64,000 bases of DNA from Clostridia bacterium (GTDB taxonomy: Bacteria; Bacillota; Clostridia; UMGS1883), in assembly GCA_017451505.1 (NCBI GenBank), contig JAFTOF010000005.1, forward strand, positions 1-64,000. The letters are read 5' to 3'. The position numbers were made by a program, and so were the translations under genes. This document shows, piece by piece, positions 37,095 to 45,139 of the stretch (the stretch's first letter is position 1; each line of letters opens with the position of its first letter). Below the pieces are notes generated by a model that was not told the DNA's origin, searched no databases, and saw nothing but the letters and a program-made list of their open reading frames with translations.

Positions 37095-37330
37095 TAGTGG
37101 TGATGAATGTGTGTAAGTAGGATTTGCACCGCACTTCAAAGAGAGGGGAAGTCATTGGGCTGTAAGCTTTCCCGTTGTGCACAGGTCTGAATTTCAGCAC
37201 AGGAGCCTTCTGCGAAAAGCTCTTGCGTTAAGCAGAACGTGATACTGCGTTAAGGTGTAAAAGTGCAAAGCTTTTGCTTTGAATAAGGGTGGTACCGCGA
37301 GAACTCTCGTCCCTTTGTGGGGTGAGGGTG
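37095..37330 (+). ncRNA. T-box riboswitch (phenylalanine)
   Basis: The invariant T-box AAGGGTGGTACCGCG is at 37285-37299, followed by the terminator arm around CTCTCGTCCCTT. Upstream lies a long stem I with AAGTAGG near 37115. The likely specifier is TTC at 37193-37195 in CTGAATTTCAGCAC, matching phenylalanine. Uncharged tRNA-Phe would stabilise the antiterminator and switch on pheST. Confidence 0.93.
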
Positions 37331-37370
37331 TTTTTATTTTTATTACATAAATCGAAGGAGGTATATTCGT

Positions 37371-38402
37371 ATGAACAGTAAAGTGAATGATATTAAAGCA
37401 CTGTTTAACGAAAAATTAAGCTCTGTTTCTTCTTCCCAGCAGGTTGAAGAATTGAGAGTTGAATTCTTGGGAAAAAAGGGGCTTGTGGCAGAACTTATGA
37501 GCGAGCTTAAGAATATTCCCAATGAAGAAAAGAAAGAATTTGGCAGAATTATCAATGTTCTTAAACAAGAAATCGAACAGACCGTTTCCGAGAAAAGAAC
37601 GGCAATCTTAGAGGCAGAACAGCAGAAAATCATCGATAGTGCCGAACAGTATGATGAATCTCTGCCATATGAGATTAAAACAGGTTCGTATCATCCCATC
37701 ACGCTGGTTCAGCGTGACCTTGAAAGAATTTTCACCTCTATGGGTTTTTCAATCGAAAACTATTCGGAAATTGTTGACGATTATCATTGCTTTGAGGCAC
37801 TTAACATCCCCAAGCACCACCCCGCACGTGATATGCAGGATACCTACTACTTAAGCACTGAAAATCAACTTTTAAAAACTCATACATCGGCGGCACAGAA
37901 TGCCATTATGAAAAAATACGGAGCACCGCTGCGTGCGATTTTCCCCGGCAGATGTTTCCGTAACGAATCAACTGATGCGTGCCACGAAAACACCTTCTTC
38001 CAGATGGAGGGTATCATGATTGATAAGGATATTTCTATTTCTAATCTTATCTACTTTATGAAGACCATGCTTTCTGAAGTTTTCCAGAAGGATGTTACAG
38101 TTCGTCTTCGTCCCGGATTTTTCCCCTTCGTGGAACCCGGTTTCGAGCTTGACATTAAGTGTCTTAACTGTGGTGGTGAAGGTTGCCCCTCGTGTAAAAA
38201 TTCCGGTTGGCTTGAGCTTTGCCCCTGCGGTATGATTCATCCCAATGTTCTTTCTCACGGAGGAATTGACCCTGAGGAATACACAGGCTTTGCTTTCGGA
38301 CTGGGACTTACCAGGCTTGCAATGATGAAATATGGGGTTAAAGATATCAGAACGTTTAACAGCGGAAGTCTTAAAGCACTTTCCCAGTTTAAGAATGAAT
38401 AA
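37371..38402 (+). CDS. pheS: Phenylalanyl-tRNA synthetase alpha subunit
   Basis: A 343-residue class II synthetase subunit. It has the N-terminal coiled coil (1-85), motif 2 FPGRCFRNESTDACHENTFF and motif 3 GFAFGLGLTRLAMMKYG. A Cys-rich segment CLNCGGEGCPSCKNSGW near residue 260 is a zinc-like insert common in Firmicutes PheS. It acts as an α2β2 tetramer with PheT, whose gene starts 12 bp downstream. AAGGAGG about 6 nt before ATG 37371 defines the start. Confidence 0.97.
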   Translation: MNSKVNDIKALFNEKLSSVSSSQQVEELRVEFLGKKGLVAELMSELKNIPNEEKKEFGRIINVLKQEIEQTVSEKRTAILEAEQQKIIDSAEQYDESLPYEIKTGSYHPITLVQRDLERIFTSMGFSIENYSEIVDDYHCFEALNIPKHHPARDMQDTYYLSTENQLLKTHTSAAQNAIMKKYGAPLRAIFPGRCFRNESTDACHENTFFQMEGIMIDKDISISNLIYFMKTMLSEVFQKDVTVRLRPGFFPFVEPGFELDIKCLNCGGEGCPSCKNSGWLELCPCGMIHPNVLSHGGIDPEEYTGFAFGLGLTRLAMMKYGVKDIRTFNSGSLKALSQFKNE

Positions 38403-38414
38403 GGGGGGACTATA

Positions 38415-40775
38415 ATGCTTGTTTCAATGAATTGGATAAAAGAATATGTTGACCTTTCGGGTGAAGACCTTCAAAAGCTTATTATGAAGTTCACTCTTTC
38501 CACCGCAGAGGTTGAGGATATTTATATAAAAGGTGAGGAAGTAAAGAATGTAGTTGTTGGTGAAATTGTTTCCTTTGAAGCACACCCCAATTCCAAAAAG
38601 CTTCACATTCTTAAGGTGGACGGCGGAGACAGAATTTATGACTGCGTATGCGGTGCACCCAATGCAAGACTCGGTCTTAAGACGGCTTTTGCAAAGGTTG
38701 GAGGCAGTGTTCCCGGACTTGAGATTGCAAAAAGGGAAGTGGCAGGCTATGTTTCCGAGGGTATGTGCTGCAGCGAAGCAGAGCTTGGGCTGAGCGATGA
38801 AAACAGCGGAATCATGGAGCTTGACCCTTCATTTAAAAACGGAACAGACCTTAAGGAAATTTTTGATATTGACGACGTGGTTTTCGAGGTTGATAATAAA
38901 TCGCTTACAAATCGTCCCGACCTTTGGGGACATTACGGCATAGCACGTGAATTTGCCGCACTTACAAAAAAGCCTCTTAAACCGCTTTCCCTTACAGAGC
39001 CTGTATACGACGGCGATAAAAAAATCCCCGTAAAGGTTACGAGAGAAGACCTTGTGTACAGATATTCGTGTATAGAGGTATCCGATATTAAGGAAAGCGT
39101 AAGTCCCATGAATATGCGTATTCGCCTTTACTACTGCGGTATGCGGGGAATTAATCTGCTTGCAGACCTTACAAATTATATTATGCTGGAGCTTGGACAG
39201 CCCACACATGCATTTGATGCAAGAAAGATTGACTCAATCAAGGTTGGAACGCCCGACAAAGCAATGAAGTTTACAACTCTTGACACAGTTGAGAGGGATA
39301 TTGACACAGACACGCTTCTTATATACAATAACGATACACCCGTTGCCATTGCAGGTATCATGGGCGGTCTTGATTCCGAAATTGTGGACGGTACTACCTC
39401 TGTAGTACTTGAAAGTGCAAATTTTGACGGCGTAAGCGTCCGTAAGTCATCATCAAGACTGGGACTTCGTACCGATGCAAGTATGCGTTATGAGAAGATT
39501 CTTGACCCCGAGATTACAATTACTGCAATTAAGAGATTCCTTAATCTTCTTCTTGAGATTGCCCCCGATGCAAAGGTGTCATCCTGCATTACAGACGAGT
39601 ATACCAAAAAGTATGATGAAATAAGCCTTTCATTTACAAAGGCATATGTTGACAGGTACACAGGTATTGATATTCCCGATGAGCAAATACTTTCAACTCT
39701 TAATCTTCTGGGCTTTAATGCAAAGCTTAACGGGGAGGAGTTCAGCGTAACCGTTCCTAGCTGGAGAGCTACAAAGGACGTTACAATCAAGGCTGATGTT
39801 ATCGAAGAAATTACCCGTATTTACGGATATGATAACTTTGAAATCACCACAACAAAGAGTGCACTCTCTCCTGTAAGGGAAACTGTCATGCATCGTGACA
39901 GCGAACTTATCAAGGACATTTTAGTTCAGCGTTATATGATGAATGAGGTTCATTCTTATATCTGGTGCGACGGAAATAAGTACAAAAAGCTGGGCATAGA
40001 TGTTCCCGAAAACGTTACAATTCTTAACATTGCAACTCCCGAAAACGGTACAATTCGTAAGAGTATGCTTCCCACACTTCTTACCTTTGCATATGAGAAT
40101 AAGCAGTATGCTCCCTCATACGGACTTTTTGAAATAGGCAGAGTGGTAGACGGAGTAACGGCGGAAAATATCTGCGATGAAAGACAGAGATTGGGTGTTA
40201 CCCTCTTTGACAAAACTGCAAGTGAAAAAGAGCTTTATTTTAAAGCTGTGGAAATTATCAGATATATCACCATGCAACTTCGTCACAGCGAGCCTCAGTT
40301 TACAAGGGTTGCACCTATGTATAATTGGCAGCACCCCAAGAATACCTCAGAAATCTCTGTAAACGGACAGAAAATCGGTGTTCTTTGTACTCTTCATCCA
40401 TCAAATCTTAAAAAGATTGATAAGAATGCTGCGGTTGTATGTATTGAAATTGACATGGCAGATTTTGAAAAAGCCAAGGCAATGCCGCTTAAGTTTAATG
40501 AACCTTCAAAGTTCCCCGGAGTTGACTATGACCTCTCCATCGTGACAAACGGCAAAAAATATGAGGAAATTGCCACTGCATGGGAAAACGAAGAAATTCC
40601 CGAACTTGATGGCGTGAAGCTTGTAGACACATATGAGCTTGAGGGAGAAATGTCAATCACGCTGAGATTTGCTTTCTCTTCCAACGAAAGAACTCTTTCT
40701 ATGGAAGAAATTCAGCAGCACATCGACAAAATTATTGCAAACTTCAACAGGATTGGCGTAACTCCAAGAATATAA
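38415..40775 (+). CDS. pheT: Phenylalanyl-tRNA synthetase beta subunit
   Basis: A 786-residue β subunit. In order: the EMAP/tRNA-binding domain (about 40-150, with VVGEIVSFEAHPNSKKLHIL), the B3/B4 editing domain, the B5 domain, the catalytic-like core, and the C-terminal ferredoxin-fold anticodon-binding domain (ending MEEIQQHIDKIIANF). It partners PheS and edits Tyr-tRNA-Phe. Length is normal. It is followed by a strong terminator. Confidence 0.97.
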   Translation: MLVSMNWIKEYVDLSGEDLQKLIMKFTLSTAEVEDIYIKGEEVKNVVVGEIVSFEAHPNSKKLHILKVDGGDRIYDCVCGAPNARLGLKTAFAKVGGSVPGLEIAKREVAGYVSEGMCCSEAELGLSDENSGIMELDPSFKNGTDLKEIFDIDDVVFEVDNKSLTNRPDLWGHYGIAREFAALTKKPLKPLSLTEPVYDGDKKIPVKVTREDLVYRYSCIEVSDIKESVSPMNMRIRLYYCGMRGINLLADLTNYIMLELGQPTHAFDARKIDSIKVGTPDKAMKFTTLDTVERDIDTDTLLIYNNDTPVAIAGIMGGLDSEIVDGTTSVVLESANFDGVSVRKSSSRLGLRTDASMRYEKILDPEITITAIKRFLNLLLEIAPDAKVSSCITDEYTKKYDEISLSFTKAYVDRYTGIDIPDEQILSTLNLLGFNAKLNGEEFSVTVPSWRATKDVTIKADVIEEITRIYGYDNFEITTTKSALSPVRETVMHRDSELIKDILVQRYMMNEVHSYIWCDGNKYKKLGIDVPENVTILNIATPENGTIRKSMLPTLLTFAYENKQYAPSYGLFEIGRVVDGVTAENICDERQRLGVTLFDKTASEKELYFKAVEIIRYITMQLRHSEPQFTRVAPMYNWQHPKNTSEISVNGQKIGVLCTLHPSNLKKIDKNAAVVCIEIDMADFEKAKAMPLKFNEPSKFPGVDYDLSIVTNGKKYEEIATAWENEEIPELDGVKLVDTYELEGEMSITLRFAFSSNERTLSMEEIQQHIDKIIANFNRIGVTPRI

Positions 40776-40782
40776 AGGTTTT

Positions 40783-40832
40783 AAAAAGACTATGGCAAAA
40801 TGAACAAAAGTTCATTTTGCCATAGTCTTTTT
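40783..40832 (+). terminator. Intrinsic terminator after pheT
   Basis: A perfect 23-bp stem (AAAAAGACTATGGCAAAATG and complement) with an AAAA loop and a T-rich 3' arm. It overlaps the start of the next promoter region only at its end. Confidence 0.92.
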
Positions 40833-40833
40833 A

Positions 40834-40862
40834 TTGACATTTCTGCTAAAATAGGATAAAAT
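40834..40862 (+). promoter_or_regulatory. Promoter of the FlaA1/CapD-like gene
   Basis: TTGACA at 40834-40839, 17-nt spacer, TAAAAT at 40857-40862, 33 nt before ATG 40896. It directly follows the pheT terminator. Confidence 0.85.
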
Positions 40863-40895
40863 AGTAAGGAATGCTTAATGTATAGGAGAATAATT

Positions 40896-42776
40896 ATGCT
40901 GAAGAAAAGATATACGAAACCGCTGCAAATGAATAATTTCAGAAGGGTTCTCATGCTTGTGCTGTGTGATACCGTGGTTCTTATATTAGCGGCATGGCTT
41001 GCACATGTTCTCAGACTTAATTCACTAAAAACGAACCCCTTAGAATTTTATATGGGAAAATATAAGGAACTCATAGTTTTGTGCCTTGCTACATATTCCG
41101 TGTTAGGACTTTCAGGGAGCTATGCGACTTCATGGCGGTATGCGGAGTATCGTGAATACATAATAATGTACATAGGCATATTTGCGGCAAACCTCCTTAC
41201 ATACGCTCTTTGTAACATTATCGTTATGTACGAAACATTATTTACATTTTCCGATTATGTTATAATATCGCTGGTATGCTCTTTTGGTTTTACAATTGCG
41301 AGATTCATGGGCAGAATGATAAGAATTTATGGCTTAAACAGGCGTGAAAATCGTGAAAATTCAAAGAGAACCCGTGTGATGATTATCGGAGCAGGGGATA
41401 CGGGCAGTGCACTTATAAGAAGCATGCGTCGTGATACAAAAATGCGTGCCGTTGTTGCCATTGATGATGACGAAAGCAAGCATGGTATGCTGGTTGCGGA
41501 AGTGCCTGTTGTCGGAGGAAGAAATAAAATTGTTTCCGCTGTAAAGGAATATAGAGTACAGGAAATAATTATTGCAATTCCTTCAGGAAAAACAGAGGAA
41601 CATAGAGATATCATGCGTATATGCAGGGAAACCGGCATTAAAACCTCTACAGTGCCTTCCCTTTTTGAATTGGCAAGCGGAAAGGCAAGCGTAGGGCAGA
41701 TTCGCGAAGTAACTACTCAGGAGCTTCTGGGTAGAAATGAGGAAATAGTAGACGGAAAGGATATTTTCGGATACATAGAACAGAAAACCGTTGTTGTAAC
41801 AGGCGGTGGCGGAAGTATCGGAAGCGAGCTTTGCCGACAGATAGCAAAATTTAATCCTAAACGCCTCATTATTTTTGATATATATGAAAATAACGCATAT
41901 GAGCTTCAGATGGAGCTTAGAAAAAAATACCCCGAACTTAAGTTTGATGTACTTATAGGCAGTGTTCGTGACAGGGCAAGACTTAGTGAGGTTTTCAGCA
42001 CATATAAACCCAAGGTTGTGTTCCATGCGGCTGCTCATAAGCATGTTCCTCTTATGGAGGACAGCCCCAACGAAGCAATTAAAAATAATATTTACGGAAC
42101 ATATAACGTTGCCTGGGCGTGTGAAAAATTTAATGTTGAAAGATTCGTCCTTATTTCTACGGATAAGGCAGTAAATCCCACAAACATTATGGGAACAAGT
42201 AAGCGTATTGCGGAAATGGTTGTGCAGCGTTTTGCACTTAAACAGAAAAAAGAAGGCGGAAAGACGATTTTTGCCGCAGTAAGATTTGGTAATGTTCTCG
42301 GAAGTAACGGCAGTGTTATTCCTTTGTTCAAGAAGCAAATCAGCGAAGGCGGTCCCGTTACCGTAACACATCCTGAGATTAATCGTTTCTTTATGACCAT
42401 TCCCGAAGCGGCACAGCTTGTAATGCAGGCAGGTGCTTTTGCAGAGGGCGGAGAGATATTTATTCTCGATATGGGAGAGCCTGTAAAAATTGTTGACTTG
42501 GCAAAAAATCTTATCGAGCTTAGCGGTTACGTACCTGATGTTGATATTAAGATTGAATTTTCAGGACTTCGTCCAGGTGAAAAAATGTATGAGGAGCTTC
42601 TTTTAGACAAACAGCGTCATACATCTACCAAGCATGATAAAATATATATAGAACAGCCAATAAATGAAGTGAAAGCTCTTATCGAGGAAATATATAGACT
42701 GAGAGAGGGCATTAATTGTGACGTCCCCATGTACGACGAAATGATTGATTGGTTTGAAAAGAATATGGCTGTTTAA
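40896..42776 (+). CDS. Membrane nucleoside-diphosphate-sugar 4,6-dehydratase (CapD/PglF-like)
   Basis: A 626-residue protein with four to five N-terminal membrane helices (about 10-140), a CoA-binding-like Rossmann domain (VMIIGAGDTGSALIRSMRRD), and a C-terminal SDR domain with VTGGGGSIGSELCRQIAKF. The family typically converts UDP-GlcNAc to UDP-4-keto-6-deoxy-GlcNAc for surface glycans. AGGAGA at 40884-40889 selects ATG 40896 over ATG 40878. It stands alone here, far from the main glycan cluster, but may feed it or a wall polymer. Confidence 0.9.
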   Translation: MLKKRYTKPLQMNNFRRVLMLVLCDTVVLILAAWLAHVLRLNSLKTNPLEFYMGKYKELIVLCLATYSVLGLSGSYATSWRYAEYREYIIMYIGIFAANLLTYALCNIIVMYETLFTFSDYVIISLVCSFGFTIARFMGRMIRIYGLNRRENRENSKRTRVMIIGAGDTGSALIRSMRRDTKMRAVVAIDDDESKHGMLVAEVPVVGGRNKIVSAVKEYRVQEIIIAIPSGKTEEHRDIMRICRETGIKTSTVPSLFELASGKASVGQIREVTTQELLGRNEEIVDGKDIFGYIEQKTVVVTGGGGSIGSELCRQIAKFNPKRLIIFDIYENNAYELQMELRKKYPELKFDVLIGSVRDRARLSEVFSTYKPKVVFHAAAHKHVPLMEDSPNEAIKNNIYGTYNVAWACEKFNVERFVLISTDKAVNPTNIMGTSKRIAEMVVQRFALKQKKEGGKTIFAAVRFGNVLGSNGSVIPLFKKQISEGGPVTVTHPEINRFFMTIPEAAQLVMQAGAFAEGGEIFILDMGEPVKIVDLAKNLIELSGYVPDVDIKIEFSGLRPGEKMYEELLLDKQRHTSTKHDKIYIEQPINEVKALIEEIYRLREGINCDVPMYDEMIDWFEKNMAV

Positions 42777-42839
42777 GTGCATAATAACGCAAAATGTTAA
42801 AAAAGTATTAAGAAAAGTTAAAAAATATTACAAAAACAC

Positions 42840-42868
42840 TTGCAAATGTTACAAAAATGTGTTAGAAT
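42840..42868 (+). promoter_or_regulatory. Promoter of the secreted Cys/His protein gene
   Basis: TTGCAA at 42840-42845, 17-nt spacer, TAGAAT at 42863-42868, 50 nt before ATG 42919. Confidence 0.65.
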
Positions 42869-42918
42869 ACAGGAAGTTGTTGGAAACAGCAGCCTAATAT
42901 TTTGTATGGAGAGCAAGT

Positions 42919-43665
42919 ATGTTTGTAATAAAAAGATGTAAGACTATAGTATTATTAGTACTTATAATGTTTACAGTAATAAGTTCGGTACACGCAGAAA
43001 ATTACAGTGTTCCCACAGAACTTAAAAACTACGGAAACGAAATTTATACAGAAGCACGTTCATATTTCGGAAACCGTAGCTTCAGCGGCTATTGCGGTAC
43101 TTATGTAAGGTGTCAGCTCAGAGCAATGGGTATATTTGATAATAAGTTTGATTTTCACGGAAACGGAAATCAGTGGTATTCAAATTTTGAGAACGTAGCT
43201 GTAACAAGCGGAGGATATTATGTATATCGTGAGAGTGGCGGTGACTGCATAGAAAAGCTTACGGATAACTACGGGGATAATCTTAGTAATATTGTTCTCA
43301 CTTTCCCGATACAGTCGGGATACAGTGCACGTTATCCGGGTGCAGGCCACGCTCTTGTAATTTACAAGCTCGTTGATGGCATTGCATATTATTCAGAATC
43401 ATTCGGATTTGGCGGATATTCCGAAGGGCAGGTTATAGCAGAAGATGTGGAAAGTATGATGCAGCGTTATCAAAGACGCCACGGAACTCCCATCGGATGT
43501 GTTTTGCTCAGCAAAGAAAAAATTTCTATAGAGGGCAATATAATCGCAGGTATTTCTTATTGTGAAGACATACACCCACAGCTTAAAGCCAGTCTGGACG
43601 AAATTTCAAATGTAATGTTTATCGCTGAAAAATTTGCCGGAAATTCTCAAACCCGTGAAGCATAG
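42919..43665 (+). CDS. Secreted protein with CHAP/NlpC-like Cys-His pattern
   Basis: A 248-residue exported protein. The signal peptide is residues 1-26 (cut at SVHA-EN). FSGYCGTYVRCQLRAMGIF places Cys59 at the start of a helix, and YPGAGHALVIYKL places His144 on a strand. This order (Cys, then about 85 residues later His) is the papain-like arrangement of CHAP and NlpC/P60 amidases, so a cell-wall or peptide amidase is possible. I cannot place it in a named family. It lies between a glycan dehydratase gene and mltG, which fits an envelope role. Its terminator overlaps the stop codon. Confidence 0.7.
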   Translation: MFVIKRCKTIVLLVLIMFTVISSVHAENYSVPTELKNYGNEIYTEARSYFGNRSFSGYCGTYVRCQLRAMGIFDNKFDFHGNGNQWYSNFENVAVTSGGYYVYRESGGDCIEKLTDNYGDNLSNIVLTFPIQSGYSARYPGAGHALVIYKLVDGIAYYSESFGFGGYSEGQVIAEDVESMMQRYQRRHGTPIGCVLLSKEKISIEGNIIAGISYCEDIHPQLKASLDEISNVMFIAEKFAGNSQTREA

Positions 43666-43684
43666 GTCTTTACGGGTTTTTATT
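43650..43684 (+). terminator. Intrinsic terminator overlapping a stop codon
   Basis: AACCCGTGAAG (43650-43660) pairs with CTTTACGGGTT (43668-43678), then TTTATTTT. The TAG stop of the preceding gene (43663-43665) lies in the loop, so a translating ribosome could interfere with hairpin formation. Confidence 0.8.
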
Positions 43685-43710
43685 TTAGTGCATGAAGGAG
43701 AAGATTACAA

Positions 43711-44739
43711 ATGAGCAGAAAAAAGAAAAGTTTCATTTCAAAAATTTTTGCGGTAGCGGTTTTACTTGTTATTGCAACGCTTGCAATAGTGACTATCCCT
43801 GTGTTTTTGGAATATACAAGGGATAATTCTTCCGAGGTTTCTGTTACTGTGGAAATTCCAATGGGAGCGTCAGAGAAGCAAATAGCAAGTATTCTCAAGG
43901 AAAAAGGCGTAATTAATTATGAGCTTTCCTTTCGTATAAAGATGTATACTTCTCCATACCGCGGCAAGCTTAATTACGGTGTGTATACGCTGTATGAGGA
44001 AATGTGTCTTGAGGATATTCTGCGTACCCTTTCAAAGCCTGCAACTCTCGCTGAAAGTATTAAGCTTACAATCCCCGAAGGGTGGAGTGCAGAGAAAATT
44101 GCCGCAGAGTGTGAAAGAAAAAAGCTTTGTACTAAGGAAGAGTTTTTAAAGGTTTTAAAAGAGGAAGACTTTAATTACGGCTTTATTTCAGATATTCCGG
44201 AAAAACAGGGAGTTCGTTACAAGCTTGAGGGGTATTTATTCCCAAGCACCCATTATTTTGACACGGATGCTGATGCCTATGTTGTTATAGATACACTTTT
44301 AGGCGAATTTGAAAAGCAGTATGATAAAATAAAGAGCAAAAAGCCTGCGGATATGACAATGAACGAAGTGATTATCCGTGCTTCCCTTATTGAAAGAGAG
44401 GCAAAGTTGCCCGCTGAACGCAGGGTTATTTCGGGCGTTATACAAAACAGAATAGAGGAGGGAATGCTTCTTCAGATTGATGCCTCCGTTGTATATGCAA
44501 TTTCCGAGGGTATGTATGATGTGGACAGAGTGCTTTACAAGGATTTGGAAATTGATTCCCCCTATAACACATATAAATATCAGGGGCTTCCCGTTGGAGC
44601 AATATGCAGTCCGGGAATTAGCTCCATAGAAGCTGCGATGCAGCCTGAGAAGCATAATTATTTGTTTTATCACACAGACACGCAGAAGAATGACGGAAGT
44701 CATATATTCAGCGAAACCTTTGCACAGCATACAAGGTGA
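43711..44739 (+). CDS. mltG: Endolytic murein transglycosylase MltG
   Basis: A 342-residue YceG/MltG protein with one N-terminal membrane helix (about 8-30) and the extracytoplasmic catalytic domain. The catalytic Glu is in EVIIRASLIEREAK, and the C-terminus YLFYHTDTQKNDGSHIFSET is the family end. MltG cuts nascent glycan strands and sets their length. The DUF3006 gene overlaps at its upstream frame but starts 5 bp after this stop. Confidence 0.95.
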   Translation: MSRKKKSFISKIFAVAVLLVIATLAIVTIPVFLEYTRDNSSEVSVTVEIPMGASEKQIASILKEKGVINYELSFRIKMYTSPYRGKLNYGVYTLYEEMCLEDILRTLSKPATLAESIKLTIPEGWSAEKIAAECERKKLCTKEEFLKVLKEEDFNYGFISDIPEKQGVRYKLEGYLFPSTHYFDTDADAYVVIDTLLGEFEKQYDKIKSKKPADMTMNEVIIRASLIEREAKLPAERRVISGVIQNRIEEGMLLQIDASVVYAISEGMYDVDRVLYKDLEIDSPYNTYKYQGLPVGAICSPGISSIEAAMQPEKHNYLFYHTDTQKNDGSHIFSETFAQHTR

Positions 44740-44744
44740 TTTTT

Positions 44745-44972
44745 ATGAAAAAATATATTGTAGACAGGTTTGAGGAAGATTTTGTTGTTCTGGAAGAGGA
44801 AACAGGCGGAAGTATAAATATAAAAAGGGAACTTTTGCCCGATGCTAATAGAGGGGATGTCCTGACCGAAGAAAACGGGGCATTCATCATTGATGAACAG
44901 GAAACCCTTGAAAGAAAAAAACGAATTTCTGAAAAAATGAATAAACTGTTTGAAAAGAAGAAAAATTTATGA
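44745..44972 (+). CDS. DUF3006 domain small protein
   Basis: A 75-residue protein starting MKKYIVDRFEEDFVVLEEET, with DVLTEENGAFIIDEQETLER in the second half. It matches the short β-barrel-like DUF3006 family common in Clostridia; the function is unknown. AAGGTGAT just upstream favours ATG 44745 over the in-frame GTG 44736. The mgtE promoter (44950-44978) begins inside its last codons. Confidence 0.8.
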   Translation: MKKYIVDRFEEDFVVLEEETGGSINIKRELLPDANRGDVLTEENGAFIIDEQETLERKKRISEKMNKLFEKKKNL

Positions 44973-44978
44973 TAAAAT
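44950..44978 (+). promoter_or_regulatory. Promoter of the mgtE leader
   Basis: TTGAAA at 44950-44955, 17-nt spacer, TAAAAT at 44973-44978. It overlaps the end of the DUF3006 gene and would give a leader of about 155 nt before mgtE. Confidence 0.7.
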
Positions 44979-45010
44979 AAATTTATTAATTATAAAAAGA
45001 GGTGAGAAGA

Positions 45011-45091
45011 ATGGACGCAGGAGGAAGTAGTAAAATCGGACGAAGTAGACGGCAATCTGCGTCTGTTTTTCTGTTTGGATGCAGATTGTAG
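45011..45091 (+). CDS. Possible 26-codon leader peptide of mgtE
   Basis: ATG 45011 follows GAGGTGAG (44999-45006) at good spacing. The frame reads MDAGGSSKIGRSRRQSASVF and ends FGCRL with TAG 45089-45091. It spans both arms of two alternative hairpins, so ribosome position could choose between them. The basic SRRQ segment and lack of a family match are noted. The ribosome site is strong, but translation is unproven. Confidence 0.45.
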   Translation: MDAGGSSKIGRSRRQSASVFLFGCRL

Positions 45092-45134
45092 CCCCTTTGT
45101 CCCTCATAATTTTAATACTCAATGAAATGAGGGA
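45011..45134 (+). promoter_or_regulatory. Structured mgtE leader with competing hairpins
   Basis: ATGGACGCAG (45011-45020) can pair with CTGCGTCTGT (45057-45066), which runs into TTTTCTGTTT and looks like a terminator. ATCTGCGTC (45055-45063) can instead pair with GATGCAGAT (45078-45086). A third hairpin pairs TCCCTCAT (45100-45107) with ATGAGGGA (45127-45134) and buries the mgtE ribosome site GAGGG. I do not see the M-box consensus. It is probably a regulator of mgtE, perhaps sensing Mg2+. Confidence 0.6.
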
Positions 45135-45139
45135 TTTTT

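Noticed and set aside
41583-42371. 262-codon open frame on the minus strand inside the dehydratase gene
   Set aside because: It lies wholly antisense to a well-supported SDR gene, has no ribosome site and its composition is typical of an antisense shadow.
45011-45134. mgtE leader as a classical M-box riboswitch
   Set aside because: The leader is too short and I do not see the conserved M-box loops, so it is described as an unassigned structured leader.
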